Shown here in pieces: positions 17,943 to 26,446 of a stretch of DNA of 64,000 bases. The translations under genes and the position numbers were made by a program. The stretch is taken from the NCBI RefSeq assembly GCF_023283825.1, contig NZ_JAKILD010000021.1, positions 30,451 through 94,450 on the forward strand. The letters run 5' to 3'. Positions within the stretch are counted from its first letter, which is position 1, and each line of letters opens with the position of its first letter. Origin of the DNA: Shewanella olleyana (GTDB lineage Bacteria > Pseudomonadota > Gammaproteobacteria > Enterobacterales > Shewanellaceae). The notes beneath the pieces were generated by a model. That model saw only the letters and a program-made list of their open reading frames with translations. It was not told where the DNA came from and did not search any database.

Positions 17943-19512
17943 ACGTACTCATCTTCATCCTGACAGTCCTTTATTGTTTTCCGATCATCGTAAACCCATG
18001 ACTCGCCGCGAGTTCATCTCAACCGGGCTAGCGAAAGGTGGCCAAGCGGTTGCGGGTTTATCATTAATGAGCATGTTTGCGAACCCAAACCAAGCCAATG
18101 CCGTTTTATCATCAGACTTAGAAGCACTTAGAGACTCGTGCGGGATAAGCGTTCAAGGCGCGGGCAAAATTCCGTTTATCAGCTTTGATTTAGCGGGCGG
18201 AGCTAATATCGCAGGCTCAAATGTATTGGTTGGCGGCGCTGGTGGCCAGCAAGATTTTCTCTCCACCGCAGGTTATAACAAGCTAGGTTTACCCGGTGAT
18301 ATGGCACCCTCGATTGCAAACCCTGATGTTGGTATGTCTGATTTTATCAATACAGATTTAGGTTTGGCTTTTCATTCTGACTCTGCATTTTTACGGGGCA
18401 TTTTAGAGAAAGTATCAGCAGATACCGCATCACGAATTAACGGCGCAGTGATCCCATGCCGCTCAGATAACGACACAGGGAATAACCCACATAACCCCAT
18501 GTATGCCATTGCTGCAGCTGGGGCTAACGGCTCGTTAATGCCACTCATTGGCTCGCGCAGCACTGATTCTGGCGGCAATTCAATGGCAGCGAATAACTTC
18601 ATTGACTTAAGCATGCGTCCTACCAAAATTGACCGCCCGTCAGACGTAACAGGTTTAGTGGATGTGGGCGATTTATTCAGCCTGCTGTCACAGCGTGACG
18701 CCGTTACCGTGATGGAAAGTATTCAACGGATCAGTGCCCAAAAAATGGGAGCTGTGAATACCCAAGTGACCCGCGATGATGTCATTAAAGACTTAGTTAA
18801 TTGCGGCTATGTCAAAAGTGCCGATTTAGCCGATCGATTTGGCGACCCATCGACCCTTAACCCAGTGCTAGATCCTGATATAGTTGGCCCGAGCGGTATA
18901 TTTACCATTAACGAATTTGACTCTGAATCTGAGTTTCAAAAAACCGCATCGATTATGAAGCTAGTGGTTAATGGTTTTTCTGGTGCTGGCACCGTCACTA
19001 TGGGCGGCTTTGACTACCATACAGGTGAGCGCGGCACGGGTGAATTACGAGATTTACGTGCAGGTCGGTGTATGGGCGCTTGTTTAGAGTACGCTGCAAG
19101 GCGCAACCAACCTTTAATGATGTATGTGTTTAGTGATGGCTCAGTTGCTAGTAATGGCCGCATCGATGAGTCAATGGAAGGGCGAGGCAAGGGCGAATGG
19201 ACTGGTGATAACTCATCAACAGGCGCATCGTTCTTTTTAGTTTATAACCCTTCAGGTAAACCACAATTGATGGGGGCTAATGCGGATCAAATGGCACAAA
19301 GCCAACAGATAGGATTTATGCGCTCTGACGCCTCAGTGGACACCGCATCAGCGCCATCGGCGAATAACGTGAACTTGTTAGTGGATACAGTGTTACTTAA
19401 CTACATGGCACTTCATGGCGAACAAGGCCAGTTTAATACGGTAGCCCCAAGACAAGGTTTGGGGAACAGTACGATGCTGGATTCACTGACAGCGTTTCAA
19501 CCGATTGTTTGA
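17935..19512 (+). CDS. Tat-exported DUF1501-like protein
   Basis: The 525-residue protein has a twin-arginine motif (MTRREFISTG at about residues 22-31) followed by a weakly hydrophobic segment (GGQAVAGLSLMSMF), so it is exported folded. The body contains FISFDLAGGANIAGSN, MGGFDYHTGERGTGELRD and LMMYVFSDGSVASNG, in keeping with DUF1501 proteins, which belong to the alkaline-phosphatase/sulfatase-like superfamily. It starts behind GAAAGGA. DUF1501 genes are typically paired with CxxCH-bearing partners, as here. Catalytic competence cannot be judged by eye, and no CxxCH is present in this protein. A strong terminator follows. Confidence 0.7.
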   Translation: MTKRTHLHPDSPLLFSDHRKPMTRREFISTGLAKGGQAVAGLSLMSMFANPNQANAVLSSDLEALRDSCGISVQGAGKIPFISFDLAGGANIAGSNVLVGGAGGQQDFLSTAGYNKLGLPGDMAPSIANPDVGMSDFINTDLGLAFHSDSAFLRGILEKVSADTASRINGAVIPCRSDNDTGNNPHNPMYAIAAAGANGSLMPLIGSRSTDSGGNSMAANNFIDLSMRPTKIDRPSDVTGLVDVGDLFSLLSQRDAVTVMESIQRISAQKMGAVNTQVTRDDVIKDLVNCGYVKSADLADRFGDPSTLNPVLDPDIVGPSGIFTINEFDSESEFQKTASIMKLVVNGFSGAGTVTMGGFDYHTGERGTGELRDLRAGRCMGACLEYAARRNQPLMMYVFSDGSVASNGRIDESMEGRGKGEWTGDNSSTGASFFLVYNPSGKPQLMGANADQMAQSQQIGFMRSDASVDTASAPSANNVNLLVDTVLLNYMALHGEQGQFNTVAPRQGLGNSTMLDSLTAFQPIV

Positions 19513-19545
19513 TTGAAGCCTAGGCTTATTTTGCTGGTTGAATTG

Positions 19546-19577
19546 AAAGGCTCAGAGGTTTTCCTCTGAGCTTTTTT
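19546..19577 (+). terminator. rho-independent terminator after the DUF1501-like gene
   Basis: A 9-bp perfect stem (GCTCAGAGG/CCTCTGAGC) with a four-base loop is followed by six T. It ends the plus-strand redox operon. Confidence 0.85.
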
Positions 19578-19644
19578 GTTTGGTATTTTTATATGATTTA
19601 GTGATTCGACAGTTAGTTATATGAAAGTCAAAATCTAAATCAAG

Positions 19645-20207
19645 GTCGTGGCGCTTCGCCCACACCAGACTAAAAGGGAGTGAACTGCGACTCCCTCTTA
19701 CTTTTTGCTAAGAGCTACACCCCGCAGCTCCGGCGAAATTTAAACAGCAAAATTTCCAACGGAGAATCATCCAGCTTCAAACTTCATTTTGAGCCCGCTT
19801 CAGCAAGCTACAAAAATCACTAACGCTTACGATGGGGCGTCCCTTCCCCTCGAAATCTAGCCAGACATCCATGTCTGGACTCACGCGATTTTCTTGCCTA
19901 CCTCAATTCAAATTGGACATTCATAGTCTACAACATCACTTAATGACTTTAGCTAAAACAAATGAATCTGCGGGCACAAAGAATCCCGTTGAAATTGCTG
20001 AAATGCGTTGAAGAAAATAGCGTAAGCCTGACAGGACGTCAGGCTAGCTTTAGTTGGCCATGGATGGCCAGTCTAAAGCGTTAGCTATTTTCGAATAAGC
20101 ATGAGGCTTGCTCGCTTTTAAGAGCAATTTCTTAGGGGCGGCAAGGGATATCGAAAAGGGAAATGCTGTTGTTTCCCTTTCGTCGGGTGTGGGCGAAGCG
20201 CCACGAC
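19645..20207. repeat. non-coding element bounded by a perfect 21-bp inverted repeat
   Basis: The 925-bp space 19513-20437 has no convincing gene. Within it, 19645-19665 (GTCGTGGCGCTTCGCCCACAC) is repeated exactly in inverse at 20187-20207. Similarity continues inwards imperfectly (AAAAGGGAG against CCCTTTCGTC). Between the ends are several short interrupted palindromes: CAGACATCCATGTCTG near 19862, GCCTGACAGGACGTCAGGC near 20027 and TGGCCATGGATGGCCA near 20057. No transposase frame is present. It could be a non-autonomous transposable element, the scar of a larger one, or a structured RNA locus. Confidence 0.6.
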
Positions 20208-20437
20208 GTTGACCTTAATCCAAACGAAGTTTGGAAATGAAGCAATGAAATAGACCATTACCATAAAAGCTTGTAACCCAATATGGATACTCGTTTATTG
20301 AACAGGCCTCTGCTAGAGTGACTATTAATCAATGGGTTTGGGATAGCAAAGTTTTAAGAATGGATCTATCAAAAGTACGTGTGCGTTTTGGCTGATAGTT
20401 AAGTGCACTGATTAAATTTTATTTGAGTTGATTAACT

Positions 20438-20986
20438 ATGAAACCACGGAAATGTAAATACTGTTGTTGCGATTTTGAATCAGAAAAAGCAATGGAAACT
20501 CATCAACCAAAATGCCAAAAATTTGCTTATAGTTTGAAGCCCTCATTTATAGAGTCGCTTCCTAAAGCTGTGAGGCAGACCCGAGCCTCTATAGTTGGAA
20601 CTTATGAGTGGGCAATAAATAGCCGCAGCCCCAAAAAGTCTAACAAGCTATATATTGAACTTAAGAGAACTTTAAGCCAAGCTGCGTTAGAGAAAGAAGT
20701 TAGGCGTTTAGAGTCAGAAGTGGTATTCAATGAAACAGCTAAGGAAATGCGGCTTAATCGTCAGGTTTTGGTTTCTAAATTACTTCAAGAGTCTATTCGT
20801 GTAACTAAACGTTTAAACGACCAGGCAGTAATTGAACAACAAAAAGCTATAGATATTAAAAAGGAAAAGGATTACAAACGTTTATTGCAAAAGCCTGTTC
20901 AGGGAAATGCTTTATTTGGAGAGGTTAAAAAGTACAATAGACACGTTGTATCTGGAGGTGCGTTTGGTCAAGGTAAACGGTCATAA
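20438..20986 (+). CDS. zinc-finger-like, coiled-coil accessory protein
   Basis: The 182-residue product begins with a likely zinc-binding knuckle (CKYCCCDF at residues 6-13, then H22 and C26), in the order C-x2-C-x12-H-x3-C by eye. A charged helical segment from about 80 to 150 (LEKEVRRLESEVVFNETAKE and following) looks like a coiled coil. The C-terminus is basic and Gly-rich (GGAFGQGKRS). There is no signal peptide, so it is cytoplasmic. I do not recognise a named family. The gene is AT-rich, has only a weak ribosome-binding site and sits beside an inverted-repeat element, consistent with accessory DNA. Confidence 0.55.
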   Translation: MKPRKCKYCCCDFESEKAMETHQPKCQKFAYSLKPSFIESLPKAVRQTRASIVGTYEWAINSRSPKKSNKLYIELKRTLSQAALEKEVRRLESEVVFNETAKEMRLNRQVLVSKLLQESIRVTKRLNDQAVIEQQKAIDIKKEKDYKRLLQKPVQGNALFGEVKKYNRHVVSGGAFGQGKRS

Positions 20987-21049
20987 TTCACATAGCAAAT
21001 ATTTAGAGCTTGTCGCACATTATTAGCGCGTCAAATCAAGGAAGTTTCA

Positions 21050-21835
21050 ATGTTAGAAGTAGAGTCTCATGAAAAATATGGTGAGATATTAAAAGAAGCT
21101 GGTGAGCTTCTTGATAGCTATGTTATTCCTATTTTCTGTTTAGATAAGTTTGACCGTCCGGAAATGGAAGGAACAGGGTTTTTCATTGAGAAAAACCTCA
21201 GAGTTTATTTTATCACTGCATCTCACGTCATAGATGCCATTCAATTTGCTGAAAGCCGCTTTGTTATAGCATTAGAAACGGAAATTTTTTCACTGTCTTT
21301 GCTTGGTTCTAAGAGAACTGTGAAAATAGGCACTGAAGTCGCGGATAGTCAATTTGATATAGCTGCAATTCCAATCCTACCTGAAAGTAATTATTACAAT
21401 CGCTGCATAAAACTAGCTATTCCTGTATCTAAAACAACTTTAAACAGGCACTTTTCAAAAGTGGATATGCAAATTTTACAGGGTTTTCCTTCTTCTAAGA
21501 ATAAAACAGCAAAGCGCCTTAATAATCAGACTAAGCACTTCTCAGGTGTACTATGGACGTTCTCATTTAACTTCTTTCAAAACTGCGATTTTTCTAAATA
21601 TAATAAAATTCCTGGTTCGCACTATCCAATACATTGGTCTAAAAAAATAAATGGTCAAAAAACACTTAATCCTAGAGGTTGTAGTGGAGGCCCTTACTGG
21701 TTTATTCCAAATAAAAGAAAAGTTAATGAGTTCTATTTAGCTGGTGTATTTATCGAATACTATGAAAAATCGGACGTCGCTTTCGTGACAAAAATTGAAC
21801 ATGTAATAGAACTTGTAGAACAATTTGAGCCATAG
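21050..21835 (+). CDS. cytoplasmic trypsin-like serine protease
   Basis: The 261-residue protein has all three catalytic residues of an S1-type protease. His59 lies in VYFITASHVID, Asp103 in DSQFDIAAIPI, and Ser212 in NPRGCSGGPYW. The N-terminal GTGFFI motif is also typical. There is no signal peptide or transmembrane segment, unlike DegP/HtrA, and no PDZ domain. The ATG follows AAGGAAG. It lies 63 bases after the zinc-finger-like gene on the same strand, so the two may form an operon. Cytoplasmic trypsin-like proteases of this build occur in defence and stress modules; a role here is inference. The coding sequence is visibly AT-richer than its neighbours. Confidence 0.75.
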   Translation: MLEVESHEKYGEILKEAGELLDSYVIPIFCLDKFDRPEMEGTGFFIEKNLRVYFITASHVIDAIQFAESRFVIALETEIFSLSLLGSKRTVKIGTEVADSQFDIAAIPILPESNYYNRCIKLAIPVSKTTLNRHFSKVDMQILQGFPSSKNKTAKRLNNQTKHFSGVLWTFSFNFFQNCDFSKYNKIPGSHYPIHWSKKINGQKTLNPRGCSGGPYWFIPNKRKVNEFYLAGVFIEYYEKSDVAFVTKIEHVIELVEQFEP

Positions 21836-21931
21836 CAATAAACTATATTATTAATAGAAAAACACATGATTTTGTACTTTTCAGATCAAGTCGAGACTAA
21901 TACAAATAAGTGGGGAAGATCAAAATCTCTC

Positions 21932-21985
21932 CCAATTATTCCAAACATTCCAATTATTCCAATTATTCCAATTATTCCAATTAAT
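21932..21985. repeat. 9-bp tandem repeat (CCAATTATT)
   Basis: Six consecutive 9-bp units, one of them diverged (CCAAACATT) and the last ending AAT, fill the space between the protease gene and the convergent apbE-like gene. It ends 8 bases before the apbE stop. Confidence 0.85.
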
Positions 21986-21993
21986 AGTTAAAA

Positions 21994-23004
21994 CTAATTC
22001 TCTTGCAATCCCTTAGACACATGTAAGGTTTGCTGATTATCAATAATAATCGCTTCGTATTCTGGTAGTTGGTTAATCAGTGCCATGCCTTCTTGTAAGC
22101 CTTTAACAAACACTGCGGTAGATAGGGCATCAACGTAAGTTGAGTCTTTACCTATTATCGATACGCTAACAACCTTTCTAGCTGAATCACCCGTCTTTGG
22201 GTTAATGATGTGATGGTAACGAACGCCATCTTCTATGAAATAACGCTCATAATCCCCTGAGGTTGAGATTGATTCATCACTTAAAGGTAGTTGCACTGCA
22301 GTTTTATCAGCGGCGCGTGGGTGTTTAATCCCCACAAACCAAGGACGGCCGCGTCTATCGCCTAATAATCCTGTGTCCCCGCCTGCACTAACAAGGGCAT
22401 GTTCGACACCTGCGGCTTTTAGTATGGCGAGGCACTGCTTTACTGCATGGCCTTTGGCGATGCCGCCTAGATCTATTCTGACATCTTGGTTTTTGAATTT
22501 AACGCTAGATTGCTGTTTATTTAATATCACTGCGCGGTAATCAATGGCATCAAGAGCTTGATGAATGTCATTGTCTGCAGGTTTTTGACCTTGGCGGTAA
22601 TCATATTGATAGCCGATTGAGGCGTAGGTGATATCAAAAGTGCCTTGGGTGAGCTCTGCAATGTTGTGTGAGTCAATCAGTAAATCGAACAGCTCTTGAT
22701 TGACGTTAACTGGTGCAATGCCTGCTTGTTGGTTAACCAAGCTTAGTTGACTGTCTGCTTTGTAAGGACTCATTAACCTGTCGATACGGTTCATCTCTTG
22801 CTCGACTGCGTTAATCAGTTCAGATGCAGAGCTTGTACTTTCAATTGTCGAATCTTTATCAGCAAGCCAAAATTCAACATGGGCTTGAGTGCCCATCACT
22901 TTAAAGCTTTTTTGATGCCACTGAGCCAACGCTTGAGAAGGTAATAGCAGGCTAATAAAACATAAGCTTACCAATGAGCAGAGTTTTGGTTTGAAATTGA
23001 ACAT
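21994..23004 (-). CDS. apbE: FAD:protein FMN transferase (ApbE type)
   Basis: ApbE enzymes attach FMN covalently to a Thr or Ser of exported proteins, using FAD and magnesium. Family motifs are clear: VDLGGIAKGHAVKQ, HALVSAGGDTGLLG and STYVDALSTAVFVKG. A cleavable signal peptide (LVSLCFISLLLPSQALA) places it in the periplasm; no lipobox is present. The ATG at 23004 is chosen, with a GTG at 23016 as an alternative. Targets usually carry a D/N-G-x-x-S/T-G-A-T type motif. I saw none in the DUF4266/DUF3570/TlpA genes 12 kb away, although such genes often travel with ApbE. No other gene shares its transcript. Confidence 0.9.
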   Translation of the reverse strand: MFNFKPKLCSLVSLCFISLLLPSQALAQWHQKSFKVMGTQAHVEFWLADKDSTIESTSSASELINAVEQEMNRIDRLMSPYKADSQLSLVNQQAGIAPVNVNQELFDLLIDSHNIAELTQGTFDITYASIGYQYDYRQGQKPADNDIHQALDAIDYRAVILNKQQSSVKFKNQDVRIDLGGIAKGHAVKQCLAILKAAGVEHALVSAGGDTGLLGDRRGRPWFVGIKHPRAADKTAVQLPLSDESISTSGDYERYFIEDGVRYHHIINPKTGDSARKVVSVSIIGKDSTYVDALSTAVFVKGLQEGMALINQLPEYEAIIIDNQQTLHVSKGLQEN

Positions 23005-23139
23005 GGAGTTGAACACTCAATTCTTAATATTGTTATGTCCAATAGGGTACTGAGTTATGGGGGATATATCTAGATTGATTTACCTTTGTTTATGATTGAA
23101 ATATAGGCAATAAATCATTGGCAATAAATAAGAGCCAAT

Positions 23140-23168
23140 AAAAAACGCACTCATGGAGTGCGTTTTTT
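23140..23168 (-). terminator. terminator after prs
   Basis: A GC stem (ACGCACTC/GAGTGCGT) with a three-base loop is flanked by A and T runs on both sides. It can act in both directions and lies 26 bases beyond the prs stop. Confidence 0.85.
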
Positions 23169-23193
23169 TACGACTAGCAAATAACTTGCTTAA

Positions 23194-24141
23194 TTAGTGA
23201 CGGAACATCGCAGAAATAGACTCTTCGTTGCTTACGCGACGAATAGCTTCTGCAAGTACCGCTGACATAGTCAGCTGAGTCACTTTTTCAACTTTAAGCA
23301 TTTCAGGGCTTAACGGTACAGTATCGGTGACGATAACTTCATCGATAACAGATTCAGCAATGTTAGCTGCTGCGTTGCCTGAGAATACTGGGTGAGTTGC
23401 GTAAGCAAAAACACGGTTTGCGCCATGTTCTTTTAATGCTTCAGCCGCTTTACAAAGTGTGCCGCCAGTATCGATCATGTCATCTACGATGATACAGTCA
23501 CGACCTTGTACGTCACCAATGATATGCATTACCTGAGCAACGTTCGCTTGTGGGCGACGCTTATCGATAATGGCTAAGTCAGAATCATCAAGTAGTTTAG
23601 CTACGGCGCGAGCACGTACTACACCACCAATGTCTGGAGAAACCACAACTGGGTTATCAAGTTCTTTACCTAACATGTCTTCTAGTAACACTGGGCTACC
23701 AAACACGTTATCAACAGGCACATCAAAGAAACCTTGAATTTGCTCTGCGTGTAAATCACAAGTTAGTACGCGGTCAACACCAACACTGGAAAGGAAGTCT
23801 GCAACAACTTTCGCGGTGATTGGTACACGAGCACTACGTACACGACGGTCTTGGCGAGCATAACCGAAGTAAGGAATAACGGCAGTAATACGGCCTGCAG
23901 ATGCACGACGTAACGCGTCAACCATAACGATAAGTTCCATTAGGTTGTCGTTAGTCGGTGCACAAGTAGACTGGATGATGAATACATCAGCACCACGTAC
24001 GTTTTCATTGATTTGAACACTGATTTCACCGTCGCTGAAACGGCCTACTACTGCATCGCCAAGTTTGCAAAATAAACGGTCGGCTATTTTTTTGGCTAGT
24101 TTAGGGGTAGCGTTACCAGCAAAGAGCTTGATATCGGGCAC
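23194..24141 (-). CDS. prs: ribose-phosphate pyrophosphokinase
   Basis: This enzyme makes PRPP from ribose 5-phosphate and ATP for nucleotide, His and Trp synthesis. The 315-residue length is standard. Diagnostic motifs are present: the flexible-loop and ATP-binding segment [20 protein letters not shown], the [15 protein letters not shown] region, and the PRPP loop [20 protein letters not shown] near residues 215-235. It follows ispE and lolB on the same strand, a classic gammaproteobacterial order, with gaps of 104 and 113 bases, so each may also have its own promoter. Confidence 0.97.
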   Translation of the reverse strand: MPDIKLFAGNATPKLAKKIADRLFCKLGDAVVGRFSDGEISVQINENVRGADVFIIQSTCAPTNDNLMELIVMVDALRRASAGRITAVIPYFGYARQDRRVRSARVPITAKVVADFLSSVGVDRVLTCDLHAEQIQGFFDVPVDNVFGSPVLLEDMLGKELDNPVVVSPDIGGVVRARAVAKLLDDSDLAIIDKRRPQANVAQVMHIIGDVQGRDCIIVDDMIDTGGTLCKAAEALKEHGANRVFAYATHPVFSGNAAANIAESVIDEVIVTDTVPLSPEMLKVEKVTQLTMSAVLAEAIRRVSNEESISAMFRH

Positions 24142-24245
24142 TTTATGAACCTCAGGTGTTGGCTTTAATGTTAGTGGCTAAAAATGTGGATAAATAACTG
24201 TGAACTGAACAGTAAACTTTATCGTAATACACTTTTAGAAATATT

Positions 24246-25118
24246 TTAACTTTGGCTTAATCGGGTCAACAAAGGTGACTGATTCAAGCCTTTAGCAACA
24301 AAACCTTGCATAGATTTAGGCAGTTTTGCCAGAGCATCTAACGCTGCTTGTTGCAGTTCGAACTCACCGAAGACGCATGCGCCAGTTCCGGTCATTCTTG
24401 ACGGCGCATATTCTACCAGCCAGCTTAATGCATTGGCAACTTGAGGGTGCTTTTCTGCGACCAAGTTCTGACAATCATTTGTCCATTTATTATGCATTAA
24501 TGTTTCTATTAATAACTTAGGCGTGTTACGGGGGAGTAGTGGATCTTGAAAAATAGCCTGAGTAGATACATGTACATTTGGCACTATGACTAAATAGTAT
24601 AATTCTGGCGGTTGAACATTTACTAAACGCTCACCTACACCTTCGGCAAAAGCTGCAAAACCATTAATAAAAACAGGGACATCCGCGCCAAGTTTGAGGC
24701 CGATTTCAGCTAAAGTTTGTTGAGGTAAATTGAGTTGCCACAACTTATTTAGGGCAATTAATGTGGTCGCTGCATCTGAAGAGCCACCGCCTAAACCGCC
24801 ACCCATAGGTAAGTTTTTACGTAACCAAATCTCAGCGCCGCCTTGATAATTGCAATATTCTTGTAATGATTTTGCGGCTTTTAGAATTAAGTTATCTTTT
24901 TCTGCGACAACTTTTGATAACTCCGAATGTAACCGTATGGATTTATCTTCAGTGGGTAAAAAGTCCAAATAATCACATTGATCAACAAACTGAAACAAGG
25001 TTTGCAGTTCATGATAACCATCAGCGCGTTGACCTGTGATGTGCAAAAATAAATTAAGCTTTGCTGGCGCAGGCCAATTTTTTGAAATGTTGGCAGTGTT
25101 GCTTGGGTTTGTGGTCAT
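24246..25118 (-). CDS. ispE: 4-diphosphocytidyl-2-C-methyl-D-erythritol kinase
   Basis: IspE phosphorylates CDP-methylerythritol in the MEP isoprenoid pathway. The GHMP-kinase ATP loop is visible as [18 protein letters not shown] at about residues 104-121. The N-terminal [23 protein letters not shown] and the C-terminal [12 protein letters not shown] motifs are also characteristic. Length 290 is normal. It lies between lolB and prs as in most relatives. Confidence 0.96.
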   Translation of the reverse strand: MTTNPSNTANISKNWPAPAKLNLFLHITGQRADGYHELQTLFQFVDQCDYLDFLPTEDKSIRLHSELSKVVAEKDNLILKAAKSLQEYCNYQGGAEIWLRKNLPMGGGLGGGSSDAATTLIALNKLWQLNLPQQTLAEIGLKLGADVPVFINGFAAFAEGVGERLVNVQPPELYYLVIVPNVHVSTQAIFQDPLLPRNTPKLLIETLMHNKWTNDCQNLVAEKHPQVANALSWLVEYAPSRMTGTGACVFGEFELQQAALDALAKLPKSMQGFVAKGLNQSPLLTRLSQS

Positions 25119-25231
25119 AAAATGCTTCTTAGTGACAATATAAAGTTTGAACGTAATTCTGGTTAACCAAATACAGGCTTTAGATAAGCTGGTTTGTAAT
25201 GCCTTAACGCTATTGGGTTAACAGAATAGCG

Positions 25232-25861
25232 CTAAATAGGAGTAACCACAGGCCCTAATGCTTGCCATTGGTTTATCTGAATTTTAATTTGCACATCAGC
25301 GCGATTGATTTGTAATAACCGCGGGACACTCGCGCCGCTTTGTTGCTGGTAGCTGATAAATTTAACCTGCCAGTCTTCACCGACATCTTTACTGGTGAAC
25401 GCTTTTATAGTGCCATCTTGGTTATATTCTAAAACCTGATCATCTTCAGTGACTTGACCTGTGATCCACAATGGCAATTTATTTAACGGTATTTGCATGC
25501 CACTGACGCGAGTAATTAGTTGCTGCGGATTGCTATCGGTATACGTTTTACCTTGCACATCAATACTGGCTAAACCGTATTGAGAAGTTAATGATAATAC
25601 CGTTGTACCTATCACTGTCGTGAGCTTTAACTCATCTTGCGGCTCGCTAAAGGTGTTGTCATGGAACCAAAACAAATTGGTACTGAACTTGTCTGCATCC
25701 GAGCGAAATGCAAGCTTGCCCTGTATCTCCCAGGCATTAGCTTCACTGGCTTGTGATACGTCAATATTGGTCAGAGTATGGGGAGGCTTAACCGAACAAG
25801 CTGCAAGAAAAAGACAACAAAGTAGCATTAAGCGTTGGAAGGAAAATGTTAAATATCGCAA
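25232..25861 (-). CDS. lolB: outer-membrane lipoprotein receptor LolB
   Basis: LolB takes lipoproteins from LolA and inserts them into the outer membrane. The protein has a lipobox (LFLAACSVKP), the N-terminal strand motif WEIQGKLAFRSD, the middle NPQQLITRVSGMQIPLNKLPLWITGQV and the late SYQQQSGASVPRLLQINRADVQIK, all typical of LolB. The start is a TTG at 25861 with AGGT upstream; an ATG eleven codons in would shorten the signal peptide to its core. A 268-bp repeat element lies in the promoter space shared with hemA. Confidence 0.92.
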   Translation of the reverse strand: MRYLTFSFQRLMLLCCLFLAACSVKPPHTLTNIDVSQASEANAWEIQGKLAFRSDADKFSTNLFWFHDNTFSEPQDELKLTTVIGTTVLSLTSQYGLASIDVQGKTYTDSNPQQLITRVSGMQIPLNKLPLWITGQVTEDDQVLEYNQDGTIKAFTSKDVGEDWQVKFISYQQQSGASVPRLLQINRADVQIKIQINQWQALGPVVTPI

Positions 25862-25950
25862 AAGAGTTCGCTACCTATATATAGTGTTGCTTTATAATAC
25901 TGACCTAGACCATGATTGTAAAAATCCATTTTGATTTTTGCATTTTTATC

Positions 25951-26218
25951 AGGGCCTGTTGTTCTTTCGCAGTTAAGTTTTGTTCGAAATAAAAGCATTT
26001 TAGCCGAGGTGAGTGGATTGCCGCCTAGCAATCTAAGCAACTCTTTATTTACTTCAAAGAGTAAAGCGCTTTTAGTCGAACCCTTCGGGCAGTGTTTGTT
26101 GACTATTTTTACTGCGTTATCGACTTTTTATGTAGAATAACTACATCACAAAGTCTCTGCCTTGTACAAATGGTCAACAATTTGCTGCAAAAACAACCTT
26201 AAAAGAACAACAGACCCT
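25951..26218. mobile_element. 268-bp non-autonomous element (family A, copy 1)
   Basis: The element begins AGGGCCTGTTGTTCTTTC and ends GAACAACAGACCCT, giving imperfect terminal inverted repeats. A second copy lies at 41610-41874 in the opposite orientation. Each end is flanked by A/T bases that could be a TA-type target duplication. It carries no transposase. It sits between lolB and hemA (the whole gap 25862-26446 has no gene), so it may have displaced or supplied promoter sequence for either. The ends suggest mobilisation by an IS5-superfamily transposase, from recalled end sequences only. Confidence 0.75.
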
Positions 26219-26446
26219 AACCTACAGAAGTAAATATAGTAAGAATGCTTTGCTTGTTAGGCGTTTATAGGCATCATAATGTTTAATTAAATGGGTCAAA
26301 TTTCCTATCGTTTTGTTAACAAGATAGAATATTTAGAAAAAATATAGACAATTATTCGGTTTTGTTAAGCCAATTGTGTTTTTAGTTTTGGCAATTAAGT
26401 AGAATAGCCTAATTAATGATCCCGCGAAGAACTTAAAACGAGTCAA

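Noticed and set aside
19620..20210. Possible CRISPR array or integron in the palindrome-rich spacer
   Set aside because: The short palindromes differ from each other and are not evenly spaced; there are no cas or integrase genes.
25849..26140. Short frames on both strands beside hemA
   Set aside because: They lie largely inside the 268-bp repeat element; shared protein similarity with the other copy can come from the DNA repeat itself.
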